A stretch of DNA of 15,534 nucleotides from Larix sibirica (GCA_004151065.3 NWUY0300004452.1:34369-49902); one strand, 5' to 3'. Counted from the stretch's first letter, positions 1-9,509 are shown. Made by a program: numbers and translations. Notes: generated by a model from the sequence alone, not told the origin.

Positions 1-98
1 TTTTAAAGCAAACCAAATAATTCATTTATTTTTTTTTCTCTTAAGGTTTGATAGACCAAAGTTGATTTTAATGGACGTTAACCATCATCATCCCCATC

Positions 99-1053
99 GT
101 GTTTATATACTATAAAAGTGTTGACAGGTTTACACTAAGTACAATCCATGAAATGCGAGGAAGTCCTGAATTTCCCCATAGGGTTTTCTTTAAAAAGATT
201 CGAAGCAGGGGAAAACTATTCATATCTTACCTCACCCAGCAACAGTTGCATTTAATGCAATGGCCTAAGTGGTCGTTGGAATTCTTGGAAAACTTAGTCA
301 ATGTTTATTCCATGGTTGTTGACACCCCTGTAGGTACCACTCCTACTAGATGGCCAGTGCCTTGTGATCTTTTCAAAACCCTAACAAGGCCTAACTTGAG
401 TGGTTGGGAAGAATGATTGTTATTTTTCCCACCTAAGTTCTAGTGACGTGTTGATGTAGCCTTGAGCCTTGAAGAATTTGGTTTATCATGGGTACCATCC
501 TCGAAATGAAGGGAAGTGCCCAAAGGTTTCCTAAAATATATATCCCAAAAATTAAAATAGGACATATATGTGTGTCTGAAGGTGCAAACGGGAGGACAAA
601 CAAGATGCTAGGGTTTGTCCACAAACTGGTTATGCACCTACACCCACTTTGAATCATCGTTTCTCAGGTAATTTACTTCCCCCCAATACCCTTCAAGCTC
701 ATGTTCCACTGCATTTGGTAATCATCCCATCTTCTTGCAATGATCCTCCATGTTCCAAACCAATGGAGCCAGTAAAACCATGTTGCGACAATTACTCGTT
801 TCCTTCTTTGTCGTCATTGCTCTTTAAATCTCCTTCTATACTCCCTTGTAGCCTTGCTTCTCCCCGTCAGCTGGAACCTCCCTCACCTACAGGCGGCTAT
901 ATCCTTGGCCCACAACATAAACAATATCCTCCTCTTATCAACCCCACTCCCCTATCTAAAAACAACCTTTCACCCACCCCGAATGTCCCCCCTATCCTCC
1001 AATTCTCAAATGTCATAGAAAAAAAAGCCATGTGTATAAAAAGGTTTTCATAA
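99..1053 (+). pseudogene. LINE ORF1 remnant A: DUF4283-like part, degenerate zinc knuckle, Pro-rich tail
   Basis: The product would be the nucleic-acid-binding ORF1 protein of a LINE. The 99-416 frame contains WPKWSLEFLENLVNVYSMVV and a following DTPVGTTPTRWP stretch, which resembles the end of a DUF4283 domain (aromatic-x-L-P-L-E-x-W, then an I/V-G/D-x-T-x-x-R pattern). A frame change near 416-460 leads into frame 1, where GYHPRNEGKCP at about 493-522 resembles a decayed CX2CX4HX4C knuckle that keeps only its last Cys. Frame 1 continues, with a few stops, into a Pro/Ser-rich stretch (about 592-1017), a common ORF1 tail type. The 5' part of DUF4283 is not visible. The LINE ORF1 reading is inferred from pattern similarity and from its place upstream of a clear LINE. 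Confidence 0.5.
1018..1034 (+). repeat. 17-bp direct repeat, left copy (G-A8-GCCATGTG)
   Basis: GAAAAAAAAGCCATGTG occurs here and again at 2137-2153, identical over 17 bases. The two copies bracket ORF1 remnant B. A repeat starting with an A run is what L1-type target-primed insertion leaves as a target-site duplication, but it could also mark a recombination junction. Confidence 0.85.
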
Positions 1054-2075
1054 GAAATGAAGGTCATCATGGACCCTACGCTATTTCGAGATAATGTTAT
1101 ACTATACATTGAAAAGGCCCTCCTTGGCAGATTCCATGCCAAGAGATTTCAAGAGGAGGATCTAAAAAAATGGACATATCAAACCTGGGAACACATCTTT
1201 GGTTATACACCTTTGGTTCATGTAGAGGCCCGCCTGCAAATTATGACATTGTTTTCAACATGGTTGAAGATCATCTAAAGATAAATATGGAAGGGCCCTA
1301 GTTCTAGGGCATTGCTGCATTAATGTTCTTCTGATGGCATGCAGATTTTGACCCTATTAGAGAATGCATTCAAACATTAGCCCATTGGGTTAAAATGTTG
1401 TGATTTCCCTTGGAATTATGGGACCAAAGGGTCTTCAAGGTTATAGGGGATTCTTTAGGCACTTATTTGAGAACAATGATAGAGACTGAACAAAAACCCT
1501 CTACCTTTATGACCACTATCTATGTTGATATGGATATCTCTCAGGGCCTCCTTGATGTGATCATGATTGAGGTTGGTGAAAATCATTACATGAAAACGCT
1601 TGACTGCAAAAATGTGCCCCTCAAATGTACCATTTGCAAATCCTATGGTTGTTTGAAATTAAGTTTCCCCTACAACAAGAACCCCTCTGAGATAGGTGGG
1701 ACGAACTTGGTTACGAGCCCATATGATTTTGGGGAAGAAACACTCTCAAAACTTTATACAGGAAAAAGGAAGTCAGATGAACTTGACAAAGCAATGGAAG
1801 CTTTGGAACGTATCCAAGCTAAGAAGGATGAAGAATTTGCTATGGTTATTAAACAACTACAAGATAACATAAGAGATTTGGAAGTCAAACTACTATCATT
1901 ATGTATAGCTCATCCTCCCCCATCAATCCCTGAAAGTTTGAAACAAAAACAAGCAATTAAGAAAACCGATGAAGCCAAAAATATTTCATTGTCTAACTCA
2001 CACAGGGATCCTACTGGTCTAGTTGAGAACTCCTCTTCACATCGATCATCAAATATATCTCCTGGCAAATCTTAA
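1054..2075 (+). pseudogene. LINE ORF1 remnant B (DUF4283 core, zinc-knuckle remnant, coiled coil)
   Basis: This is a second ORF1-like remnant, the RNA-binding partner protein of LINE retrotransposition. Frame 1 covers 1057-1278, then the reading shifts to frame 3 from about 1287 to the stop at 2073-2075. The DUF4283 signature is visible as GP followed by a stop at 1299-1301 (Trp expected), then WHADFDPIRECIQTLAHWVK, a stop near 1401, and FPLELWDQRVFKVIGDSLG. VPLKCTICKSYGCLKLSFP (about 1614-1670) is a decayed zinc knuckle: two Cys of the CX2C pair remain, His and the final Cys are lost. Residues about 115-165 of the last open segment (KRKSDELDKAMEALERIQ onward) are charged and heptad-like, so probably coiled coil. 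The piece is bounded by a 17-bp direct repeat (1018-1034 and 2137-2153). Confidence 0.75.
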
Positions 2076-2136
2076 ACATCTCGATCCTTCACCAAGATAT
2101 ATATCATTGGATCTCAAACAAAAGGAGATCCAAGCT

Positions 2137-2153
2137 GAAAAAAAAGCCATGTG
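2137..2153 (+). repeat. 17-bp direct repeat, right copy (G-A8-GCCATGTG)
   Basis: This copy is identical to 1018-1034. It lies inside the ORF2 post-endonuclease segment: reading through it gives KKSHVPFKF, which is the normal ORF2 protein. This copy therefore looks native to ORF2 and the left copy looks like the extra one. The A8 run is also where the reading frame slips. Confidence 0.85.
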
Positions 2154-2759
2154 CCATTTAAGTTCAACCCACGTTGATTGTTTTATGATGAATTCCAAGC
2201 TCTAGTTAGAGAGCAATGGGTTCCTTGTAGTTCCACATCTGATGAAGATGACATGATTGCAATGCAATGGAATCTTATTTTTATTAAAGGACTAACTAAC
2301 TCTTGGGAAAATAAGACCTTTTGAAAATGATGTGAAGGATCTCAATGTTATTGAATAGAAACTCTCGACACATATCGATTCCTTTAAGTCTGCCCAAGTC
2401 AGTTCCGAAACCCTAGTGGATATTGACACTTTGGCGAAGGAAAAAAGCCATACTACTAGATTGGAAGGAAGCCAAATGGAAAATGAAGAGTAGAGCCCGC
2501 TATCTCTCTAAAGGGGATAACAACGATTTTTTTTCATCGTCAAGGTATGGGAAGGAAATCTATTAATAACATTTGGAATGTTTGGGACAATAATGGTTTG
2601 GAATGTAAGGATTTCACTTATATTTCATCTGCAACCATCCATCACTACAAAGCATTATTTTTGAAGCCACAAAGAGAGAACATTAGGGATATTCTAGCCT
2701 CTTATACTTTCTTCCCTAGTTGGATAAACAAAGAACAGACAGAGGATCTCCTATGACCT

Positions 2760-4100
2760 ATCTCTCAAGAAGAAGTACATAAGACTCCCCTCTCTTTTCA
2801 GACTGAGAAATCCCCTCGCCCAAATGAATGGTCTGTTGTGTTCTACCTCGACTTCTAGGACATTCTAGCAAAGGATCTAGCTTAAGTGGTTGAAGAATCC
2901 AGGCTCTCAAGTAAAATTCATCCTCCTTTTAACTCTACTTTCATTGCCAACATTCCAAAGTGTGAATTCCCCATTGGTTTTTAGCAATATCATTTGATTT
3001 CTTTATGCAACTCCATTTACAAGCTTATCTCAAAGGTCATCACTAGCAGGCTTAATCCCATCCTATCTTCCAAAATCTCCCTCAAATATTTTGGGTTCTT
3101 AGACTAGAGTAACATTCATGGAGCTAGTGGCGTTGCACAAGAAGCCTTACATTTAGTCAAATCTAAATCTTAGCCTGCCTTTATGCTCAAATCGATATTT
3201 CAAAGGCTTTTGATAAGGTCAGTTGGCTTTATCTAAGGCTCATCCTCGTGTAGGTGGGTTTCCCGTGTCTCTTCATCAATTCAACTTGGGATTTCTATCA
3301 AAGTGCCACCTTTGTTGTTCTCACCAATGGCTCTACCACATCCTTCTTTCACCCTTCCAAAGGATTGCGACAAGGATTCCCTCTCTCTCCTCTCATCTTT
3401 CTTGTCATTGTCAATGCTCTTAGTAGACATATTAACCATGAAAAATACTTTGGAAACTTGCATGGAGTAAAAATTATTAGGCACATACATATTTCACAAA
3501 TCCTTTTCATAGATGACATCCTTATTTTTGGGAAAGCCTCCAATATTCACGAAGAAAAATGCTTAGATTGAATCCTCAAACTTTTCTCTTCTTCGACAAT
3601 AATGGAAATAAACTATAAAAAACCATTCGTTTACTTCTTCCATGTCCCTTCCTCCTTAAAACCTTTGCTTTTAAAGTTCCTTCCTTTCCCCGAAGAACCT
3701 TATGATACTTGTTTCAAATAGCTTGGTTATATCCTTAAGGCTAATGATTATAAGATACAATACTAGCAATGGATCATTGACAAAATCAAGAAAAGATCAT
3801 GCTTATGGTACAATAAATTGATATTAATGGCTAGAAGATTAACTTTGATCAAAAGTGTCATTAAATCCATCTCGATAAATTAGATGTCTCTAGAATATAT
3901 CCCTAACTCATTTCTAAACTCCATCAGGAAGATATGCTCCTCGTATCTTTGTTGAAGTAACAAAGAAGACCAAACCCTCCTCTTTGCAAATGGGACACTC
4001 TATGCAAGCCAAAATTTAATAGAGGATGGGGGATAAAAAATCTCCATTGTTTCTCACAAGTGCTTATTGCTAAAGGATTATGGAGACTTATATCTCAAAA
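2760..4100 (+). other. Reverse transcriptase domain and thumb of the plus-strand LINE
   Basis: This region would copy LINE RNA into DNA at the nicked target. The entry segment reads PISQEEV..., KSPRPNEWSV and FIANIPKCEFPIGF; then ISLCNSIYKLISKVITSRLN, a typical L1-type RT block. After a one-base frame change near 3190, motif A reads DISKAFDKVSW with the catalytic Asp at 3194-3196. Motif B reads GLRQGFPLSPLIF from 3362, and motif C is FIDD at 3506-3517, so all three catalytic Asp codons survive. The thumb follows as LGYILKANDY, ARRLTLIKSVIKSISI and, after another shift, RGWGIKNLHCFSQVLIAKGL ending near 4108. Stops at 3569 and at several Trp sites break it. Motif retention makes the assignment very secure even though the gene is dead. 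Confidence 0.93.
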
Positions 4101-4109
4101 AGGTTTATA

Positions 4110-4650
4110 ATAGGAACGCATCTTCCACAAATATATATTGCATCTATCCATTACCTTCGAGATCATATCACTCCCAATGGTTCTACAAGGTGTATCCCTC
4201 TTTTGGAGAGCCATTGTTAGTAGTGTCCCTTTAAATGAGAAAGACCTGACATGGAATCTATGGAATGGCCAAAGTATCATTCTTGGACTGGACCCTATAC
4301 TTGTATTAAAGGAAGTTAATCTCTTTCCATGGGACCTAGTTACTCATCTCAACTCTCTTCATAAAAATACTTGGTTGTTGTCTATGACCAAGAATCTCAA
4401 GGTATTTGGTTCTCGGTTTATCTTATAGCATAACAACTATCGCTCCCTAATCCTCAGGCATATCTTTGGAACATGTATACCAGTAGCCTTACCAAAGCAT
4501 CGATCGTCCTCTTGAATGACTCCGATCTCTTAAATGGATGAGGAACTTATCAAATAGTAATTACAAATTGAACGTGGGTTACAAAGTTCTAATGGCTCCT
4601 TACATTGCCTCTAGTGGTGGAAAGGTAAATAGCATCTCGACCCTCCCCCA
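4110..4650 (+). other. LINE ORF2 linker between RT thumb and zf-RVT
   Basis: A fairly open segment (frame 1, about 4138-4428) reads SVPLNEKDLTWNLWNGQSII and LFPWDLVTHLN, matching in style the W-x-(V/I)-G-N-G-x-x-(I/V) linker that precedes zf-RVT in plant LINEs. After a stop at 4426-4428 the reading moves through other frames with NLSNSNYKLNVGYKVLMAPY at about 4543-4602, a plausible lead-in to the finger (the family has a Y-x-V/S-x-x-G/S-Y segment here). It marks the continuity of ORF2 and has no separate function. Confidence 0.7.
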
Positions 4651-4840
4651 ATGGCGATTCTATTCTCTTGGCTTGCATTACACAACAAAACATTGACTTG
4701 GGACAATCTCCTCGAAGGGGCAAAGATCGGTCCCAACATATGCCATTTGTGCAAAAACAACACAGAATGTGTTTTCCATATATTTGTTTCTTGCCACTTC
4801 TCAAAATAAGTCCAGAGTGCAACAATATCCTCAGGGAAAT
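4651..4840 (+). other. zf-RVT zinc finger of the plus-strand LINE ORF2
   Basis: Reading from 4651 gives MAILFSWLALHNKTLTWDNL, then ICHLCKNNTECVFHIFVSC. This is the zf-RVT pattern: a Trp-Leu-x-x-x-x-(R/K)-L-x-T-x-x-x-L lead, a CX2C pair, then a glu/his-x-x-x-H-(L/I)-F-x-x-C block. All four zinc ligands (C, C, H, C) are present, so this is one of the better-preserved parts. A stop follows at about 4807 where Trp is usual after (S/K)-x-(V/L). The domain is associated with plant LINE RTs and presumably binds nucleic acid. Two overlapping frames across the same bases give no sensible protein and are not annotated. Confidence 0.85.
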
Positions 4841-5074
4841 ATCCGGATTAGGAGGGATCCACACTATAGAATGCTTGGAACAATTGGTTTAAGCTTGCAA
4901 AGGATGTGGAGCACCCATCTCTCCCTCTTTAAAGTATATGGAGCATATGAGTTACTCATAATGAAGCCATTTTTTCCAATTGCTCACCCCATCCTCTTAC
5001 AACAAGTTCAAATATTCTCTTTCATCAATGTCCTCTCCTCTATTTGCAAAACCCCCAAGTGTTATCCCATCACT

Positions 5075-5734
5075 TACCATTGACAACTCTTCCCCGCATT
5101 GTTTTTGTGATGGTGAATTGCAAGGGAACCTTGGGCTTAGTGGTGTTGGTGGGTTTTCTCTCCTATATAAATAAATTGATTATATTCAAAAGAGGCATAT
5201 GATTGAACATTAACAACTATGCGAAGCTTTGCAGTTTGATAACAACACTATCGTTGGCTTAAGAGAATGGCATATCCAATCTGTAAACTTTCTCAGATTC
5301 TAAATTAATTGTTGACCAGGCAAACAAATCCTTTATATGCACAAATGTGTGCCTCTCCCTACACATGCTCAATAGATTATTTCAACTAATCCGAGGTTTC
5401 ACATGTCTACGGGAAGCACAACAAACAAACATACAAGCTGGCTAAGGAGGTGAGCAATATCCTTGAAGGAATATCTCATTTGAGCACACAAATCATATGG
5501 GATTTGTCTCCTCTATGGAGTTCTTCACAAGGTAAGAAATATTTTGGTAACATCTTAGTACTACAACATCCTCTCAGGGAACTAATAGAGGATCTCACAT
5601 ACAATTTAGGTAGGTCGAGCCATAAATTACTTCCTTTTTTCCAGTCCATTAGGTTGACAAGGTTGAGACTAGATTCTCCCCTATTTTGTGTATATCTTAT
5701 AGTTCCACCTAGGCCTTGGGCCTCTTACAGATGA
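5075..5734 (+). other. RNase H domain and C-terminal tail of the plus-strand LINE ORF2
   Basis: RNase H removes RNA from the RNA-DNA hybrid. The start reads CFCDGELQGNLGLSGVGG (about 5097-5150), the beta-1/beta-2 hairpin with the first catalytic Asp. After frame changes, NNYAKLC (5212 onward) stands where NN-x-A-E-(L/F) is usual, so the catalytic Glu is lost to Lys. TFSDSKLIVDQANK (about 5283-5325) keeps the third-strand Asp, and SHVYGKHNKQTYKLAKEVS (about 5399-5455) matches the H-V-x-R-x-x-N-x-x-A-D-x-L end, with the final Asp lost. A roughly 94-residue open tail (5450-5734) ends at TGA and is taken as the end of ORF2. Confidence 0.8.
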
Positions 5735-6160
5735 GTCCACGTGGCTAGTGACAGTTGTAACTTTTGACGTGAAAAGGAATAAACAATCATGATCTAAACA
5801 TGCTACGAATTGACTCTTTCATATTGTTTAAAATAACAAAAATGAAGATAACAGATTTGGCCTAAAATCTAGTAAGAATCATTTTGAATTGATGAAATTG
5901 TAAAATCATATGTTAACATTGCAAAATTTGGTCGTAGTGGAGGTGTTTGAAATCACTAAATCAAATTATGAATTGAAAATAACAATTTCATATATCCAAA
6001 ATTACAATTTTGGCAAAGATAACTTGCTAGGAGTGCAGGGCCCTACACCAAAAATTACCATATATTGTATGGTCAAGCCATGATCCTAGTAAACCAACAC
6101 CATGGTTAATGAACCATCAATTTGTTGCTCATATATTCACACATAAAACACAAATCAATG
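5735..6160. other. Intergenic, no gene seen; CACGTG core at 5738-5743
   Basis: This A+T-rich sequence follows the LINE. CCACGTGG at 5737-5744 is a perfect 8-base palindrome with a G-box core, but with no gene next to it there is no reason to call it a working promoter element. No poly-A tail, terminal repeat or coding frame could be supported. Confidence 0.5.
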
Positions 6161-6183
6161 AAGGTAAATGGTCAACCTAGCCA

Positions 6184-6246
6184 TGGTTTTTGTTTCTTTG
6201 TTTTTTTTGTTTTTGTGTTTGTTTTGTTTTTTGTTTTTGTTTTTAA
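6184..6246 (+). repeat. T/G-rich low-complexity tract
   Basis: Runs of T of three to eight bases are separated by single G residues, almost free of A and C. It is simple low-complexity sequence. It accounts for the hydrophobic Phe/Leu/Val run at the start of the 172-codon open frame at 6168-6686, which I do not accept as a gene. Confidence 0.85.
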
Positions 6247-6689
6247 TTGATGAATTCTATAGCAATGAAAGCATTGGTGGTGTGGTCTTGTTAATCACAC
6301 AACAGAGAGAATGCAAAAAGGATATATGCTATTCATTTAGAAAGAAAAAAATAAGGAACATGCATCAAAAAATTAACACGGAACTAAAGCATACACAAAG
6401 AATACAGCCGCACAACAATTCAATACCATCATACAACAATATTTACTACATAAACCCAAGTGGGAAAACCAACTTCAAAATGGCTATGCTTATTCTATTA
6501 TTATCAACAATTATAGAGATTTATAGAGAAATTAGCTCTTTAGCAATATGCTATTGTAGGAAATTCCAAAGCCTTTCTTCTAAATTCTACCAAAGGAACC
6601 TATTCTTCAATATTTTGCATGTGTTTATAGATTTTTGGAGCATTTGTTGGTGGTGGTTAGATGGTCAAGCATCCTTGTCTCTTTAAATG

Positions 6690-7900
6690 TCACTTGAAAG
6701 GCTTTCTTTACTATTTTTGTCTTCTTGTTGAGGTGGGGTTTTATAGCTTGGTTGGTGAGTAGGTGGCTAAGTGTGTGGCCAACACGCTAATGATCACCCT
6801 CACTCTTCACCATTTCCCACTTTTCTTCTCATTTGCTAATTATTTATGAGTCATGACATCCATGTTTTCAGATCATAGAGTTGGTATGCTGCTAAAGAGA
6901 ATTGCATGAGGAAATTTCATCCTAGTTGAGAGAGATATGACATTGAGTGACCCATAAAGTAGAGGGCAATGTTGACCTTGCTGCCAAACGATTGTCGGGA
7001 TTCCCATAGTGATCCTTGAGAGTTGGACTCTTCTTGCATAGAGATGGTTGACTAGACTAAACTCCTTAACACACTATTTTGTAGAGAATGGGGGGTGTTT
7101 GTGTAAGATTGCATTGGAGGAAAGAGTTTTCTCTTGTGTTTGAGAGTTGTAGCAAGAAAATTTACCTTTATTGTTTCATTTCCTAACTTTGGGGTGGCAC
7201 CTACGCAAACCAATGCCTATGGATGGGAGGAAAAGCAATCGTATGGAGCTATTTCCCAAAGTGCAACCATTGATAGATAAGTAATTATGTCACTATTGTT
7301 GATATGTTGAGATTTAATTATTGTGGTTGTAATTGTGTGTGAAGAATATGTGTTTAGATGAGGGAATGCCAATCTATAATGGTATTGTACCATAAGTATG
7401 TTGTGGGTTGTCTAGAAAATAATTATGTGCTTATTGTAAGGTTGTTATAACAATCAATTCATGTTGTGGAATGTATATTTCATCCTTTGTTGTGTATATT
7501 AAGCTACAACCATGACAAGTGTATGGAATTGGCTATGTGGGTATCAATGAGAATCCTAGAACGAGGAAAGAATTGTAGTTACCTCCATGTGGAGTGTTTT
7601 TGTATGTACGGTGTTATGCTTTTCCATGTAACCAATGAATAATATGGGAGTTATCTATTGGAATGATTAATTGTATAATTGGAAGTGAATCGTTGTGTAA
7701 ATCATGCATGTGATTAAATATGTGTTGTAGCCAATTTTGAGAAATCATCATGCATGCATGTTTATTTGCATTGCAATGTTGAATTTATATATGTATGTGT
7801 ATGTAAAATTAGTCTTGGGGTTATTGAGGTTGAAAATGACTCACACCTAGGAAATTCCAATTGGAGAAGAAGATGGAATTTTAGTGGAGTGCCCCAACAA
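6690..7900. other. No gene seen; probable LTR body in the right-hand part
   Basis: No convincing coding frame is present on either strand. Two CATGCATG (RY-type) palindromes lie close together, near 7704 and 7752. The right-hand part leads into a primer-binding-site-like sequence at 7933, so it may be the body of an old long terminal repeat. I could not find its left edge or a second LTR copy in the window. Confidence 0.35.
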
Positions 7901-7932
7901 CCAAGCAAGGTGGGTCCAAGTATGCTACATAA

Positions 7933-7944
7933 TGGTATCCAAGC
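7933..7944 (+). other. Primer-binding-site-like sequence of an LTR retrotransposon (tRNA-iMet type)
   Basis: TGGTATCCAAGC matches TGGTATCAGAGC, the plant LTR-retrotransposon site complementary to the 3' end of initiator tRNA-Met, at 10 of 12 positions. It sits three bases after a CA dinucleotide (7928-7929), the usual end of an LTR. Together these suggest the 5' LTR/internal boundary of an old plus-strand Ty3 or Ty1 element. No gag, pol or second LTR supports it within the window. Confidence 0.4.
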
Positions 7945-8023
7945 TCAGTTATAGCACTAGATTGATATGGATACAATATGTGAAGTGGTTAATGGAATTC
8001 CGTAGTTGTCTGTTCTATGTTGA

Positions 8024-8170
8024 ATGTTTAACAAAACGCCTTGGAGGGAAAATTTTGCTAATTGTGTCATGTTGGATGAGCACAATGATGAATCCATGCT
8101 CAAGGCTCACATGTTTCAACATTGAGACCTTTGGGATTATTATAGAATTAATCTAATGTGATTATTAGAA
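8024..8170 (+). pseudogene. Short coding-like remnant downstream of the LTR edge
   Basis: Frame from ATG at 8024 reads MFNKTPWRENFANCVMLDEH and onward through KAHMFQH to a TGA at 8123-8125, then DLWDYYRINLM before another TGA. The composition is protein-like, and both stops could be former Trp codons. It lies about 80 bases after the primer-binding-site-like sequence, so it may be leader or early gag sequence of a dead LTR element. I do not recognise the family, and chance coding potential remains possible. Confidence 0.22.
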
Positions 8171-8880
8171 GTTCAATGTTTAAATTTCATGGACTATACC
8201 TAGTTTACTTATGATATTTATGTACTAAATTTGATACATGTGCAAGTTGGCTTCCTTTCGAGAAAAATAGTGTGTGAAAATTCCATGAAGTATGGATGGA
8301 CTTGTGGAACATCAATGAAGACGGGGTAACAAACCTCATGGACTATGCAAAATCTCGTAGTTTTACGATGGGAACACCAACCTTCATATTTACTAAAATA
8401 TGCATGTAAGTGATTACGAAGTCACATAAACGACTATAGGCAAATGGAATTAGGTATGTATGTTAGAGGAAATTGAATAATGTTCAAGTAGTAGCCTATA
8501 ATGATTAATTTTATAGTTATGTAAGTGCATGGTGGATAGCTATTTAAGAAAGCTCACTAGCTTCTTCAAATAACTTAATTTTTAGAACTGAATTGTGAAA
8601 AGAATGGACTTTGCATAAGCAAATATCAAACTCTATTTTTCAATGAAAACGAAAAGTAATTGCAAAATTTTGTTATTGAAATTCTTAATATAATTGTTAA
8701 TGCAAGTTTCCAAAAGACAACATTGAAGCGCTTGAATTTAGTTGATTTTTTTTCTAATTAAATTTCATGGAATTAAAATATTCAAGTTTCTAATTCTAAA
8801 GAAGGATATTCTCTAGGTAAGGAAAGAGGCACTATAGTCATTTTGGATATGTAACGCATGACATAAAAGCAAAAAAATCC
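8160..8880. other. Intergenic, nothing recognised
   Basis: This A+T-rich sequence has frequent stops in all six frames. No RNA gene, terminal repeat or regulatory array was seen. Confidence 0.5.
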
Positions 8881-8883
8881 AAG

Positions 8884-8945
8884 TGTCTAACCAATAGAGT
8901 TTTTTTTTCAGCCCGAGTGTCTGAAAAAAGTCTAACAAATAGAGT
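8884..8945 (+). repeat. Short imperfect direct repeat (GTCTAAC-[C/A]-AATAGAGTT)
   Basis: GTCTAACCAATAGAGTT (near 8885-8901) recurs as GTCTAACAAATAGAGTT (near 8930-8946) with one mismatch. The copies are separated by a T run and another AGTGTCT word. This looks like a local duplication with no visible function. Confidence 0.6.
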
Positions 8946-9509
8946 TATAAAAAGGTTCTATATTTCAGTTTTGATAAAAATATTCTTCAATTTTAAGACT
9001 TACACAAAGATTTTTAATATTTATAAAATCTTCCAAAAATATTGGATCCATTTTTATTTCAACGTTTATAAGTAAACCATTATAATCCATCATAAAAGAA
9101 AATAGTGTAATGAAAACATTCGATTTCAAATTTTTATTAATATGAAAACTACTCGGACACAATATTTAATTAAAAAGTTCAACCCTATTTCCATCATTTA
9201 ATTTTAACTTTATTATAAATAATAATAAAAATATTTTATTTTAATGTTGGTTCTCATTTATAACCACACCTTTAACTTTTACTTATAATAATATTTACTT
9301 ATAATAGAACTCTATTTCTATTTTATTATAAATTTCTTATTCTATTCTTTGAGTTATATTTTATATATAAATTACTTATAATATAATTTCTCTTCTTGTA
9401 CGAGTACTATTATCATTATTCCCACTTTCTATTTTCATATGCAATTATATATATATATATATATTATATTGTAATGATATATATATATATATATATTTAT
9501 TTATTTATT

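Larger units (their letters stand above)
99..5734 (+). mobile_element. Decayed plant LINE (L1-type) mosaic with ORF1 and ORF2 remnants
   Basis: This stretch reads, in order on the plus strand, as ORF1 pieces with a DUF4283-like core and zinc-knuckle remnants, then reverse transcriptase, zf-RVT zinc finger and RNase H. That order is typical of plant L1-type LINEs. The reading is broken by many stops and at least five frame changes, so the element is dead. The 5' edge may lie before the window; the 3' edge is taken as the end of the last recognisable coding frame, because no clear poly-A tail or target-site duplication of the whole element is visible. Two ORF1-like pieces in a row show that it is a mosaic rather than one simple insertion. 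Confidence is high for LINE identity and moderate for the edges. Confidence 0.88.
2101..5734 (+). pseudogene. LINE ORF2 remnant (reverse transcriptase, zf-RVT, RNase H; endonuclease lost)
   Basis: ORF2 of a LINE normally carries an APE-type endonuclease, reverse transcriptase and, in this plant lineage, a zf-RVT finger and RNase H. Only the last few residues of the endonuclease seem present (ISLDLKQKEIQAEK, about 2101-2142), followed after an A8 slip by KSHVPFKFNPR-stop-LFYDEFQ, the conserved post-endonuclease segment. Frame 3 then runs through 2547-3190 (SKGDNND, QEEVHKTPLSFQTEKSPRPN), frame 2 through the RT core and thumb, and later frames through zf-RVT and RNase H. In-frame stops at 2175, 2856, 2883, 2982, 3105 and 3171 lie mostly at family Trp or Gln positions. 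The endonuclease gap is about two hundred residues compared with intact plant L1 ORF2. The copy is non-functional. Confidence 0.88.

Noticed and set aside
73-91. ACGTTAACCATCATCATCC resembling the reverse complement of 13772-13790 at 15 of 19 bases
   Set aside because: The shared part is mostly an ATC repeat, and the flanking sequence does not align, so it is likely chance rather than a shared LINE 5' end.
3281-3543. Minus-strand open frames across the reverse transcriptase core
   Set aside because: They are shadows of the RT motifs B and C read on the plus strand.
4589-4864. 91-codon minus-strand open frame
   Set aside because: It is antisense to the zf-RVT domain, which is clearly coded on the plus strand.
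6440-6480. ACCCAAGTGGGAAAACCAAC reminiscent of motifs near some plant retroelement termini
   Set aside because: Resemblance rests on memory of general patterns; no LTR edge, primer site or repeat copy supports it.
6168-6686. 172-codon open frame on the plus strand
   Set aside because: It starts in a T/G low-complexity tract that creates a false hydrophobic run; the rest has no recognisable domain and unusual composition.
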